Assembly (NCBI RefSeq): GCF_004343585.1
Contig: NZ_SLYW01000008.1
Location: forward strand, 62,001 to 126,000
Length of the DNA stretch: 64,000 nucleotides
DNA from: Neorhizobium sp. JUb45
GTDB lineage: Bacteria; Pseudomonadota; Alphaproteobacteria; Rhizobiales; Rhizobiaceae
Direction: 5' to 3'
In this document: positions 8,926-17,694 of the stretch, piece by piece
Numbering within the stretch: position 1 is the stretch's first letter
Layout of the letters: each line of letters begins with the position of its first letter
Notes under the pieces: generated by a model
Told to the model about the DNA's origin: nothing
The model's database searches: none
Seen by the model: only the letters and a program-made list of their open reading frames with translations
Made by a program: the position numbers and the translations under genes

Positions 8926-10863
8926 ATGCCCAATCGCTATACCGATGTCTATGAGCAGTGGAAGCGAGAGCCAGATGTTTTCTGGGCCAAGGCTGCTGAG
9001 GACATAGATTGGTTCAAACCACCGCACAGCGTGTTCGATCCACATCAAGGTGTTTATGGACGATGGTTTGATGGTGGCGTTACCAATACCTGCCACAATT
9101 GCATTGATCGGCATGTAATTGCCGGAAGAGGGAGAGAGGCTGCCGTCATCTTCGACAGCGCCATGACCGGCGCAAGTCAGATCTATACATTCGATGACCT
9201 TCTGCTGGAGGTCACCGCCGTTGCGGCCGTGCTGAAAAATCTCGGTGTGGAAAAGGGAGATCGCGTAGTCATCTACATGCCGATGATCCCTGAGGCAGTC
9301 TTTTCGATGCTTGCCTGTGCTCGTCTGGGCGCGATCCATTCGGTCGTATTCGGGGGATTTGCAGCGCAGGAACTTGCATCACGTCTGGACAGTGCGCGGG
9401 CGAAGGTGGTCATTGCGGCCAGCTGTGGTCTCGAGCCTGGGCGGATCGTTGCCTATAAGCCGTTGCTGGATGCTGCTATCGATCTTGCCGATGCAAAGCC
9501 GGCCTATTGTCTTGTCGTGCAACGCGAACAGCTGCGCGCTGATCTGAGCGAGGAGCGTCACGAACTCGATTTTGCCGAGCTTGTGACTGTTGAGAAGAGC
9601 AAGAAGACCGAAATAGCCTGCGTTGCGGTTGCCGCCGTTGATCCGCTTTATATTCTCTACACATCGGGTACGACCGGAAAGCCGAAAGGCGTCGTGCGCG
9701 ACAGTGGTGGCCACATGGTCGCCCTGCAGTGGTCCATACGTAATATCTACGGGCTGAGGGCCGGAGATGTCTCCTGGACCGCCTCTGATATCGGTTGGGT
9801 TGTTGGCCATTCCTATATCGTTTACGGCCCGCTGCTTGCGGGTGTCACAACTATCCTTTTCGAAGGCAAGCCAGTCGGTACACCGGATGCGGGAACATTC
9901 TGGCGCGTGGTCGAGCACTATCGTGTCAATGTGCTCTTCACGGCTCCAACGGCATTCCGCGCAATCCGGCGAGATGATCCGGATGGGACATTCGCTTTCA
10001 GCCGAGACCTGTCCAGCTTGCGGGCGCTTTTTCTGGCAGGCGAACGAGCCGATCCGGAGACATTACGCTGGGCGGAAAAATTGCTTCATGTCCCGGTTAT
10101 CGATCATTGGTGGCAGACCGAGACCGGTTGGGCAATCGTCGCAAACCCCATCGGGCTTGAGCCGCTTCCCGTGAAACCCGGATCCCCGACCGTTCCGATG
10201 CCGGGTTTTTCCGTGGAGGTTCTCGATGATGCAGGCAAAGCCGTTGAACCAGGAATTCTTGGCAATCTGGTAATCCGCCTGCCCCTGCCTCCCGGCTGCC
10301 TGACAACCTTCTGGGAAGCGGATGACCGTTTTCGTGAAACCTGCCTTCAGGAATTTCCCGGCTATTACAAGACGGCAGACGCGGGGTTTGTCGATGACGA
10401 TGGCTATGTGTTCATCATGGCGCGTACGGACGACATCATCAATTGTGCAGGGCATCGGCTTTCCACCGGGGCATTGGAAGAGGTTTGTGCGACCCATCCC
10501 GATGTCGCGGAATGCGCGGTTGTCGGCGTCTCGGATGCCATCAAGGGACAGGTACCCTACGGATTTCTCGTCTTGAAGAACGGTGCCAACCGCGCGGCTT
10601 CGATCATCCAGCAGGAAGTCGTCGATCTCGTTCGACAACGTGTTGGTCCCGTTGCGTCGTTTCGCACCGCCCTCATCCTGCCGAAATTGCCAAAAACGCG
10701 CTCCGGAAAAATCCTGCGTGGCACGATCCAGAAGATTGCTGATGGTGAAACCTGGACCATGCCGGCGACGATTGATGACCCGTCCGCGCTGGATATGGTC
10801 GCAGTCGTCCTGCAAAAGTCCCTTTCATTTCACCCAAGCAATAAAATTGCATATAAGCAATGA
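8926..10863 (+). CDS. prpE: Propionyl-CoA synthetase-like acyl-CoA ligase (PrpE type)
   Basis: AMP-forming acyl-CoA synthetase of the acetate/propionate-activating group. 645 residues. The adenylation motif ILYTSGTTGKPKG is at about residues 242-254, WWQTETG near 397, the hinge region follows YKTADAGFVDDDGYVF, and the acylation-sensitive lysine is in LPKTRSGKILRGTI near residue 595. The N-terminus and the segment SCGLEPGRIVAYKPLLDAAIDLA resemble PrpE more than Acs. A separate gene at 13893 is a clear Acs, which supports specialisation on propionate or another short acyl chain. There are no methylcitrate-cycle genes beside it. Strong Shine-Dalgarno GGGGAGG. Confidence 0.85.
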   Translation: MPNRYTDVYEQWKREPDVFWAKAAEDIDWFKPPHSVFDPHQGVYGRWFDGGVTNTCHNCIDRHVIAGRGREAAVIFDSAMTGASQIYTFDDLLLEVTAVAAVLKNLGVEKGDRVVIYMPMIPEAVFSMLACARLGAIHSVVFGGFAAQELASRLDSARAKVVIAASCGLEPGRIVAYKPLLDAAIDLADAKPAYCLVVQREQLRADLSEERHELDFAELVTVEKSKKTEIACVAVAAVDPLYILYTSGTTGKPKGVVRDSGGHMVALQWSIRNIYGLRAGDVSWTASDIGWVVGHSYIVYGPLLAGVTTILFEGKPVGTPDAGTFWRVVEHYRVNVLFTAPTAFRAIRRDDPDGTFAFSRDLSSLRALFLAGERADPETLRWAEKLLHVPVIDHWWQTETGWAIVANPIGLEPLPVKPGSPTVPMPGFSVEVLDDAGKAVEPGILGNLVIRLPLPPGCLTTFWEADDRFRETCLQEFPGYYKTADAGFVDDDGYVFIMARTDDIINCAGHRLSTGALEEVCATHPDVAECAVVGVSDAIKGQVPYGFLVLKNGANRAASIIQQEVVDLVRQRVGPVASFRTALILPKLPKTRSGKILRGTIQKIADGETWTMPATIDDPSALDMVAVVLQKSLSFHPSNKIAYKQ

Positions 10864-10921
10864 CTTACGGTATTTTTACCGCGATTTCATCATCCGCGGA
10901 AAGCAGCGAAAACAGACGACG

Positions 10922-10937
10922 TTAACCATTTGTTAAC
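10922..10937 (+). promoter_or_regulatory. CtrA-type binding box upstream of minCDE
   Basis: TTAA at 10922-10925, a seven-base spacer (CCATTTG), then TTAAC at 10933-10937: a perfect match to the alphaproteobacterial CtrA consensus TTAA-N7-TTAA. It lies 41 bp before the minC ATG. CtrA control of minCD(E) has been reported in Sinorhizobium and linked to CtrA in Brucella, so a functional site here is plausible; no binding data are visible from sequence. Confidence 0.75.
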
Positions 10938-10977
10938 CATGTCGGAGCTAATGATCGACAACGAATTTTTAATGTAG

Positions 10978-11724
10978 ATGACCAAAGTGTTAACAGACGC
11001 TCGCTCGATCCGTATCAAGGGCCGCTCCTTCCTGGCGCTCGTTCTATCACCCGACCTGCCACTCGACGACTGGCTTGTCAGGCTGGACGATCTTGCCTCT
11101 CGATCCGCTGGCTTCTTTCTTGATCGTCCGGTGGTTCTCGATGTCACCGACCTTGCCATAGACAAGGTCCAACTGAAGGATCTTTTTGAGCAGTTGGCCG
11201 AGCGAAACGTCCGTATCATGGGCATTGAAGGCGCACGGCCATCGATGCTGGTGCCGGGTATGCCACCGGCCATGAAGGGTGGAAAACCTGCGGCGGATAT
11301 CGAGGTCAAAGAGCGGGAGCCTGTGGCTGCGGAAGCTGAAGGCGTGCTGTCCGAAGACGCGGACCACGCAGAATCGCAGCAGATTCGACCTGTCACCCAG
11401 TCGCTGGTTATCAATGAACCGGTGCGGTCCGGCCAGTCTGTGATTTTCCCGGAAGGCGATGTGACCATTGTCGGCTCGGTGGCATCCGGTGCCGAGGTCA
11501 TCGCTGGTGGTTCGATTCACGTCTATGGGGCGCTTCGCGGCCGGGCAATGGCCGGATCCATCGGAAATTCTGCATCCAGAATCTTCTGCCGCAAGCTTGA
11601 GGCAGAGTTGGTGGCTATAGATGGCATTTACAAAATGATCGAGGACATGTCGCCGGCGCTTCGGGGACAGCCTGTTCAGCTCTGGCTGGATGGTGATTCG
11701 ATCATGGCTGCGACAATTATCTAA
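10978..11724 (+). CDS. minC: Septum site-determining protein MinC
   Basis: FtsZ polymerisation inhibitor recruited by MinD to block division near the poles. 248 residues. The N-terminal FtsZ-inhibiting domain covers about residues 1-105; a proline- and acid-rich linker (about 90-140) follows; the C-terminal beta-helix (GDVTIVGSVASGAEVIAGGSIHVYGALRGRAMAG) spans about 150-245 and binds MinD. The ATG at 10978 has no strong Shine-Dalgarno. It is the first gene of minCDE, with a CtrA-type box 41 bp upstream. Confidence 0.96.
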   Translation: MTKVLTDARSIRIKGRSFLALVLSPDLPLDDWLVRLDDLASRSAGFFLDRPVVLDVTDLAIDKVQLKDLFEQLAERNVRIMGIEGARPSMLVPGMPPAMKGGKPAADIEVKEREPVAAEAEGVLSEDADHAESQQIRPVTQSLVINEPVRSGQSVIFPEGDVTIVGSVASGAEVIAGGSIHVYGALRGRAMAGSIGNSASRIFCRKLEAELVAIDGIYKMIEDMSPALRGQPVQLWLDGDSIMAATII

Positions 11725-11755
11725 GCTGGAAAACGGCAGGAAACAGGAGATTAAG

Positions 11756-12571
11756 ATGGGCAAAGTCATCGTGGTGACATCCGGCAAGGGAGGTGTCGGC
11801 AAAACGACGTCTACCGCCGCGCTCGGCGCAGCCTTGGCGCAGAACGGCGAACGGGTTGTCGTGGTGGACTTCGATGTCGGCTTGCGGAATCTCGACCTCG
11901 TCATGGGTGCCGAGCGCCGGGTCGTTTATGATCTTGTCAATGTCATCCAGGGCGAAGCCAAGCTCACGCAGGCACTGATTCGCGACAAGCGACTCGAAAG
12001 CCTGTTTTTGCTGCCGGCCTCGCAGACCCGCGACAAGGACAATCTGACCACTGAGGGTGTGGACCGCGTCATCACCGAACTGAAGCGCGTGTTCGACTGG
12101 GTCATCTGCGACAGCCCAGCCGGCATCGAACGTGGCGCTACACTTGCCATGCGTCATGCCGATATGGCGGTTGTCGTCACCAACCCGGAAGTTTCGTCCG
12201 TCCGTGACTCGGACCGGATCATCGGTCTTCTTGATTCCAAGACGCTGAAAGCCGAACGCGGCGAGCGGATGGAAAAGCATCTTCTGCTGACCCGCTACGA
12301 TTCCGTTCGTGCCGAGCGCGGTGACATGCTGAAGGTTGATGACGTTCTTGAAATCCTGTCGATCCCGCTGATCGGCATCATCCCCGAGAGCAGCGATGTG
12401 CTGCGCGCATCCAATATGGGTGCTCCAGTGACCTTGGCCGACGCCCGTTGCGCGCCCGCTATGGCTTATTTCGAAGCTGCCCGTCGCCTTCGCGGCGAAC
12501 AGCTGCCGATCACCATCCCTGGCGATAAGCGAGGTATATTCGGCAAGATTTTTGGAAGGAAGGCCGCATGA
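11756..12571 (+). CDS. minD: Septum site-determining ATPase MinD
   Basis: Membrane-cycling ParA-superfamily ATPase that recruits MinC and is released by MinE. 271 residues. The deviant Walker A motif GKGGVGKTT is at about residues 10-18, VDFDVGLRNLDLVMG near 43, and the switch ICDSPAGIERG near 120. The C-terminal amphipathic helix RGIFGKIFGRKAA is the membrane-targeting sequence. I chose ATG 11756 because AGGAGA at 11745-11750 precedes it and the protein then starts exactly as in the family. Its stop overlaps the minE start by four bases. Confidence 0.97.
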   Translation: MGKVIVVTSGKGGVGKTTSTAALGAALAQNGERVVVVDFDVGLRNLDLVMGAERRVVYDLVNVIQGEAKLTQALIRDKRLESLFLLPASQTRDKDNLTTEGVDRVITELKRVFDWVICDSPAGIERGATLAMRHADMAVVVTNPEVSSVRDSDRIIGLLDSKTLKAERGERMEKHLLLTRYDSVRAERGDMLKVDDVLEILSIPLIGIIPESSDVLRASNMGAPVTLADARCAPAMAYFEAARRLRGEQLPITIPGDKRGIFGKIFGRKAA

Positions 12572-12828
12572 GTATCTTTGGTCTTTTCCGCAAGCAAAAA
12601 TCGGCGCCAATGGCGAGAGAACGCTTGCAGGTCTTGTTGGCTCATGAACGCGCCTCCTCAGGCTCCGATCTCGTAGCGATCCTGCGTGAGGAAATTCTGG
12701 CCGTCATCGCCAAGCATGTCGATCTCGATGCCGACCGCGTTCACGTCAAGATGGACCGGGATGAAAACATGTCGATCCTTGAGATCGACGTCGAAATCCC
12801 GACGAATTCGGCCCTCAAGGCTGCCTGA
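12568..12828 (+). CDS. minE: Cell division topological specificity factor MinE
   Basis: Stimulates MinD ATPase and sets the pole-to-pole oscillation. 86 residues, a normal length. N-terminal membrane-binding segment MSIFGLFRKQ, MinD-contacting helix RERLQVLLAHERA (residues about 18-30), and C-terminal dimerisation domain ending in MSILEIDVEIP. ATGA overlap with minD implies translational coupling. A strong terminator follows 38 bp after the stop. Confidence 0.97.
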   Translation: MSIFGLFRKQKSAPMARERLQVLLAHERASSGSDLVAILREEILAVIAKHVDLDADRVHVKMDRDENMSILEIDVEIPTNSALKAA

Positions 12829-12836
12829 CTATTGAG

Positions 12837-12855
12837 AAGCCGATAATATCGGCTT
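12837..12855. repeat. Short perfect inverted repeat after minE
   Basis: AAGCCGAT and ATCGGCTT separated by AAT, just after the minE stop and before the main terminator. It could extend the 3' RNA structure of the min transcript; no T-run follows, so it is not a terminator on its own. Confidence 0.4.
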
Positions 12856-12865
12856 CATCTGACCA

Positions 12866-12906
12866 AAAACAAAACCCCGCCGGGCGTACCGGCGGGGTTT
12901 TGTTTT
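12866..12906. terminator. Bidirectional rho-independent terminator between minE and trcR
   Basis: An 18-bp perfect stem (arms 12866-12883 and 12889-12906, core CCCCGCCGG/CCGGCGGGG) with a five-base loop, flanked by A-runs on one side and T-runs on the other. It sits between convergent minE and trcR and can serve both. Confidence 0.92.
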
Positions 12907-12933
12907 GGAAGAATTCTGAAAAGGTCAGACAAC

Positions 12934-13641
12934 TTAAAAGTTGTCGTCTTCCTCTTCTTCGGTGCGGGTCGATTTCAGCGAGCTGAGCTTCGCGAATACG
13001 GCATCCGCATCGATTTCCTTCTCTTCTTCGCGCTCGCTGCGATAACCGAAATCGAGATTTTCGGTTTCGTTGGCAGGACGCAGCGAAGCGCCGAGTTCGG
13101 CAGCTGTCGGCAGAGGGCGGTTCTTTGCGGCGCGTTCGACTTCAAGGTCCAGATCGATCTGGCTGCAGAGGCCAAGCGTCACCGGATCCATCGGCGTCAG
13201 GTTGGTTGCGTTCCAGTGGGTGCGATCACGGATCTGCTCGATCGTCGACTTGGTGGTGCCGACGAGACGCGAAATCTGCGTGTCCTTGAGTTCCGGATGA
13301 TTGCGAACCAGCCAAAGGATGGCGTTCGGGCGGTCCTGACGCTTGGAAACCGGTGTATAACGCGGGCCACGGCGCTTGGATTCCGGAACACGAACCTTCG
13401 GCTCGGAAAGCTTCAGCTTGTAATTGATGTCGCCTTCGCCGCGGGCGATTTCATCGCGCGACAGCTGGCCGGTGGAGATGGGGTCGAGACCCTTGATACC
13501 CTGAGCGGCTTCACCGTCAGCAATTGCCTTCACCTCAAGCGGGTGAAGTTTGCAGAAGGTGGCAATCTGATCAAAGGAAAGTGCAGTATTGTCGACCAGC
13601 CATACTGCGGTCGCCTTTGGCATGAGCAATTGTTGAGCCAT
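12934..13641 (-). CDS. trcR: Cell cycle transcriptional regulator TrcR (DUF1013)
   Basis: Alphaproteobacteria-restricted regulator of the DUF1013/TrcR family. 235 residues. The N-terminal half begins MAQQLLMPKATAVWLVDNTALSFDQIA, followed by a helix-turn-helix-like region around RPNAILWLVRNHPELKDTQISRLVGTTKSTIEQIRDRTHW (about residues 105-145) and an acidic C-terminus ending EEEEDDNF. The family was named in Caulobacter cell-cycle work, and the neighbouring minCDE operon also concerns the cell cycle. It is convergent with minE and divergent from acs. Confidence 0.9.
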   Translation of the reverse strand: MAQQLLMPKATAVWLVDNTALSFDQIATFCKLHPLEVKAIADGEAAQGIKGLDPISTGQLSRDEIARGEGDINYKLKLSEPKVRVPESKRRGPRYTPVSKRQDRPNAILWLVRNHPELKDTQISRLVGTTKSTIEQIRDRTHWNATNLTPMDPVTLGLCSQIDLDLEVERAAKNRPLPTAAELGASLRPANETENLDFGYRSEREEEKEIDADAVFAKLSSLKSTRTEEEEDDNF

Positions 13642-13718
13642 GGATATAGTTCCTCTGTCCGTCCGCGCCGGTGTCGCGGGCCGTGGGTATCAACCACCAT
13701 TTCCGGGAATTAGACGCC

Positions 13719-13746
13719 GTATAATCGAATTGGGACAGAATTGCAA
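13719..13746 (-). promoter_or_regulatory. Candidate sigma-70-type promoter for trcR
   Basis: On the minus strand TTGCAA (13741-13746) and TTATAC (13719-13724) are separated by 16 bases, about 80-100 bp before the trcR start. The -35 hexamer sits in the centre of a 14-bp perfect palindrome, AGAATTGCAATTCT (13737-13750), which could be an operator. Promoter assignment is by eye only. Confidence 0.35.
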
Positions 13747-13892
13747 TTCTCAGAAACAGGATCGTTGCGATCGGATTCTCTCTTCTCATCTCCATTTGTC
13801 TAATTGCCGCTCCCGCCCCAATTTGTATGAATGCCAAAATGTCGCACGTTGATAGATGCAAGGTGCCGACTCGCAAATGAGGGAGGAGTTTC

Positions 13893-15848
13893 ATGTCCGA
13901 AAAAATCTATCCGGTTCTCAAGTCGACGAGGGCAAAAGCACTGATCGACAAGGAAAAATATGAAAAGTGGTACGAGGAGAGCATCGAGGATCCGGATAAG
14001 TTCTGGGGCAAGCACGGCCGACGCATCGACTGGTTCAAGCCCTATACAAAGGTCAAGAATACCTCCTTCAAAGGCAAGGTTTCCATCAAGTGGTTCGAGG
14101 ATGGCCTGACCAATGTCTCCTATAACTGCATCGACAGACACCTGAAGACGCATGGGGAGCGCACCGCCATCATCTGGGAAGGCGACAATCCCTACATCGA
14201 CAAAAAGATCACCTATAACCAGCTTTATGATCAGGTCTGCCGCATGGCGAACGTGCTGAAGAAGCACGGCGTGAAGAAGGGCGATCGGGTCACGATCTAT
14301 ATGCCGATGATCCCGGAAGCCGCTTACGCGATGTTGGCCTGCGCGCGCATCGGCGCTGTGCATTCGGTGGTTTTCGGTGGTTTTTCGCCGGAAGCCTTGG
14401 CCGGCCGCATCATTGATTGTGAATCGACGTTCGTGATTACCTGTGACGAGGGCGTGCGCGGCGGAAAGCCGGTGCCGCTGAAAGAAAACACCGACAAGGC
14501 CATTCACATTGCCGCCCGCCAGTATGTCACGGTCAATAAGGTGCTGGTCGTGCGCCGGACCGGCGGCAAGACCAATTGGGCGCCGGGCCGCGACCTCTGG
14601 TATCATCAGGAAATCGCCACGGTTAAACCGCATTGCGAACCGGTGAAGATGAAGGCGGAAGATCCGCTTTTCATCCTCTACACGTCCGGCTCCACCGGCA
14701 AGCCGAAAGGCGTATTGCACACGACTGGTGGTTATCTCGTCTACGCGGCGATGACGCACGAATACACGTTCGACTACCAGGATGGCGATATCTACTGGTG
14801 CACGGCGGATGTCGGCTGGGTGACGGGACATTCCTATCTGGTTTATGGCCCCATGGCGAACTGTGCGACGACGCTGATGTTCGAAGGTGTGCCGAATTTC
14901 CCTGACAGCGGGCGTTTCTGGGAAATTGTCGACAAGCACAAGGTCAACATTTTTTATACCGCACCGACAGCGATCCGCTCGCTGATGAGTGTCGGAGACG
15001 ATTTTGTCACCCGCTCCTCACGCTCCAGCCTGCGTCTGCTTGGTACGGTCGGCGAGCCGATCAATCCGGAAGCCTGGGAATGGTATTACAACGTGGTGGG
15101 CGACAAACGGTGCCCGGTGGTCGATACCTGGTGGCAAACCGAAACAGGCGGTCACATGATAACGCCTCTGCCCGGTGTTACCGACCTCAAGCCGGGTTCT
15201 GCGACAAAACCATTCTTTGGTGTCCAGCCGCAGCTCGTCGATAATGAAGGCAATGTTCTTGAAGGCGCTGCCGACGGAAATCTCTGCATCATTGACAGCT
15301 GGCCAGGTCAGATGCGCAGCGTTTACGGCGATCACGAACGCTTCATTCAAACCTATTTCTCCACCTACAAGGGGAAATATTTTACCGGCGACGGCTGCCG
15401 TCGTGATGAGGACGGATATTACTGGATCACCGGCCGTGTCGATGATGTTCTCAACGTTTCCGGTCACCGTCTTGGTACTGCCGAAGTCGAGTCAGCTCTG
15501 GTCTCCCACAATCTCGTGTCGGAGGCCGCTGTTGTTGGTTACCCGCACGGCCTCAAGGGACAGGGCATCTACTGCTATGTCACGCTGATGGCCGGCAATG
15601 AGGGTACGGACACGCTGCGACAGGAACTGGTAAAACACGTCCGTAACGAGATCGGACCCATCGCCACCCCGGACAAGATCCAGTTCGCTCCCGGCCTGCC
15701 GAAAACACGATCCGGCAAGATCATGCGCCGCATCCTGCGCAAGATTGCCGAGGATGATTTTGGCGCTCTTGGCGATACGTCAACACTTGCAGATCCGGCG
15801 GTTGTCGACGATCTGATCGCCAATCGTCAGAACAAGATTGACGCCTGA
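13893..15848 (+). CDS. acs: Acetyl-CoA synthetase
   Basis: AMP-forming acetate:CoA ligase. 651 residues, typical for Acs. It carries the adenylation motif LYTSGSTGKPKG near residue 262, the WWQTETGGHMITPLPG block near 414, YFTGDGCRRDEDGYYWITGRVDDVLNVSGHRLGTAEVES across the hinge, and the C-terminal LPKTRSGKIMRRILRK with the catalytic, acetylation-regulated lysine near residue 609. Shine-Dalgarno GGGAGGAG before ATG 13893. It is divergent from trcR. The PrpE-like gene at 8926 is a more distant paralogue. Confidence 0.97.
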   Translation: MSEKIYPVLKSTRAKALIDKEKYEKWYEESIEDPDKFWGKHGRRIDWFKPYTKVKNTSFKGKVSIKWFEDGLTNVSYNCIDRHLKTHGERTAIIWEGDNPYIDKKITYNQLYDQVCRMANVLKKHGVKKGDRVTIYMPMIPEAAYAMLACARIGAVHSVVFGGFSPEALAGRIIDCESTFVITCDEGVRGGKPVPLKENTDKAIHIAARQYVTVNKVLVVRRTGGKTNWAPGRDLWYHQEIATVKPHCEPVKMKAEDPLFILYTSGSTGKPKGVLHTTGGYLVYAAMTHEYTFDYQDGDIYWCTADVGWVTGHSYLVYGPMANCATTLMFEGVPNFPDSGRFWEIVDKHKVNIFYTAPTAIRSLMSVGDDFVTRSSRSSLRLLGTVGEPINPEAWEWYYNVVGDKRCPVVDTWWQTETGGHMITPLPGVTDLKPGSATKPFFGVQPQLVDNEGNVLEGAADGNLCIIDSWPGQMRSVYGDHERFIQTYFSTYKGKYFTGDGCRRDEDGYYWITGRVDDVLNVSGHRLGTAEVESALVSHNLVSEAAVVGYPHGLKGQGIYCYVTLMAGNEGTDTLRQELVKHVRNEIGPIATPDKIQFAPGLPKTRSGKIMRRILRKIAEDDFGALGDTSTLADPAVVDDLIANRQNKIDA

Positions 15849-15859
15849 CTTGCGAAAGG

Positions 15860-15877
15860 AAGGGGTGAAAGCCCCTT
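15860..15877 (+). terminator. Weak hairpin after acs
   Basis: AAGGGG pairs with CCCCTT around a six-base loop, 12 bp after the acs stop. The following bases (ACTTATT) are only moderately T-rich. Confidence 0.4.
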
Positions 15878-15918
15878 ACTTATTGCGCAAATTTCAAATC
15901 GGCCGCCGCCGGATTTTT

Positions 15919-16362
15919 TCAGCTATTGCAAACCTCTGTTGGCTTGCGGCCGCCATCATATGCCCGAACCAAGCCCATGCGTTGCATGCTGTCGGCGGCA
16001 CTTCGGCCGTCTGGCAACATGACGTCCGCAACGATCCGGCCAAAATATTTGTCGCCGGAGATGTGGATGAGCTGAACTCTTTCGGATGGCGCCATCAGCC
16101 CTTCCAGGGCCTTTCGGGCTTCGCTGCCTGCTTCACGAATGCGCGGGCATTTCGATTTCATTTCCGGTGCATCGATTCCGCGGATGCGAACATAGACTTC
16201 CATGCGTTGCTGCGGCCAGGGTCTTGCCTCGACCAGCAAAGTATCGCCATCGATGATCCGCAATATCTCGGCTTCGACAGGTCCCGCGATTTCGTCTCGT
16301 GCCAACGCTTCGGTCATGAAGACCGACAGGAAGGCGGAGATGACGATAACTATTTTCGACAT
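15919..16362 (-). CDS. Secreted thermonuclease-like (SNase-fold) protein
   Basis: 147 residues. An N-terminal signal peptide (hydrophobic stretch IVIVISAFLSVFMTEALA) precedes a staphylococcal-nuclease fold: EILRIIDGDTLLVE, VYVRIRGIDAPE and GKYFGRIVADV-like segments (here GDKYFGRIVADVML). The conserved Arg and Asp of the RIRGIDAPE strand and the later GR motif are kept, so nuclease activity is possible. I chose ATG 16362; six codons earlier there is another ATG. Its biological target is unknown. It lies downstream of the DUF1674 gene on the same strand. Confidence 0.8.
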   Translation of the reverse strand: MSKIVIVISAFLSVFMTEALARDEIAGPVEAEILRIIDGDTLLVEARPWPQQRMEVYVRIRGIDAPEMKSKCPRIREAGSEARKALEGLMAPSERVQLIHISGDKYFGRIVADVMLPDGRSAADSMQRMGLVRAYDGGRKPTEVCNS

Positions 16363-16410
16363 AAAAGGAATAAATTCCAATTCATGCCGAAAATCAATAG
16401 GAATATTTAC

Positions 16411-16629
16411 TTAGAAATCGATTGCTCGACCGTTGATTTCCCAATCTCCAAAACGGGCGGGATCGGCCCCGCCGCGGCCGCCAAACTCTTCGGGCATTTC
16501 CGCCTGAGCAATCGCCTGGCGGCGTTCCTCGGCTTCCTGCAGGGCACGTTGTGCGGCTGGCGATAGCGGCTTGTGTGTAACGTTTGGCTCTATCATGGAT
16601 TCGGCATTATCATTGTCGGCAGTTTGCAT
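16411..16629 (-). CDS. DUF1674 protein, SDHAF4-like
   Basis: 72-residue protein ending in the family signature GGRGGADPARFGDWEINGRAIDF (residues about 50-72), which defines DUF1674, the bacterial relative of mitochondrial succinate dehydrogenase assembly factor 4. By analogy it may protect the flavinylated SdhA before complex II assembly; this is family knowledge, not shown here. The N-terminal half is a charged helix rich in Glu and Ala. It is divergent from htpX, a gene order common in Rhizobiales. Confidence 0.9.
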   Translation of the reverse strand: MQTADNDNAESMIEPNVTHKPLSPAAQRALQEAEERRQAIAQAEMPEEFGGRGGADPARFGDWEINGRAIDF

Positions 16630-16737
16630 TCACGTCACCGGATGGTTCATTGAAATGTCAGGCTGAATTTCCCACATCATAAGCCGTTCAAGCCAATTGG
16701 AAAACCCTTCGGTTAACTGGCAACGGGAGAGATGACG

Positions 16738-17694
16738 ATGAATATGATGCGCACCGCCATGCTTCTGGCCTTCATGACGGCCTTGTTCATGGGGGTAGGC
16801 CTTTTGATCGGCGGCAAGGGCGGTATGATGATCGCGCTTGTGATCGCAGCCGGCATGAACCTGTTTTCCTACTGGAATTCGGACAGGATGGTACTGTCCA
16901 CCTACCATGCACAGGAAGTGGACGAGCGTAACGCCCCGGAATTTTTCCATATGATTCGTGACTTGTCGGCCAATGCAGGGCTGCCGATGCCGCGCGTCTA
17001 CGTTTACGACAACCCGCAGCCGAACGCCTTTGCCACCGGCCGCAATCCCGAGAACGCGGCCGTTGCTGCCTCTACCGGTCTTGTGGAAAGTCTCACACCG
17101 GAGGAAGTGGCGGGTGTGATGGCGCACGAACTGGCCCATATCCAGAACCGCGACACGCTCATCATGACAATCACCGCGACGTTTGCCGGTGCCATTTCCA
17201 TGCTTGCGAATTTTGGCATGTTCTTCAGTGGCAATCGCAATAACCCTCTTGGCATTGTCGGCACTATCGTTGCCATGATCGTGGCTCCCTTTGCAGCCAT
17301 GCTGGTGCAGATGGCGGTCAGCCGCACCCGCGAATATTCCGCCGATCGCAGAGGTGCTGAAATCTGCGGCAATCCGATGTGGCTTGCCTCGGCACTCGCG
17401 AAAATTTCCGGCGCGGCACATTCCATTCCGAATTACGATGCCGAGCGTAATCCGGCGACCGCGCATATGTTCATCATCAATCCGTTGTCCGGCGAGCGCA
17501 TGGACAATCTGTTTTCCACCCACCCAAATACCGATAACCGGATCGCTGCCCTGCAACAGATGGCCGGTTCTTTCGATGGTGCCACCTCGACTGGCGGCTT
17601 TCAGGCTGCTAAACCCCAGCGCGCCGCACGTTCCGTACCCAATACCGGCTGGGGCCGCGGCTCTGATGAACCGCGCAAAGGTCCCTGGTCTTGA
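16738..17694 (+). CDS. htpX: Zinc metalloprotease HtpX
   Basis: Integral membrane M48 protease involved in quality control of membrane proteins. 318 residues. Two N-terminal transmembrane segments (about residues 5-45), the zinc site HELAHI near residue 130, two further hydrophobic segments (about 145-200), and the third ligand in the REYSADRRGAEI helix. I chose ATG 16738 because GGGAG at 16725-16729 is properly spaced for it, rather than ATG 16732. Its last four bases overlap rsmB. Confidence 0.96.
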   Translation: MNMMRTAMLLAFMTALFMGVGLLIGGKGGMMIALVIAAGMNLFSYWNSDRMVLSTYHAQEVDERNAPEFFHMIRDLSANAGLPMPRVYVYDNPQPNAFATGRNPENAAVAASTGLVESLTPEEVAGVMAHELAHIQNRDTLIMTITATFAGAISMLANFGMFFSGNRNNPLGIVGTIVAMIVAPFAAMLVQMAVSRTREYSADRRGAEICGNPMWLASALAKISGAAHSIPNYDAERNPATAHMFIINPLSGERMDNLFSTHPNTDNRIAALQQMAGSFDGATSTGGFQAAKPQRAARSVPNTGWGRGSDEPRKGPWS

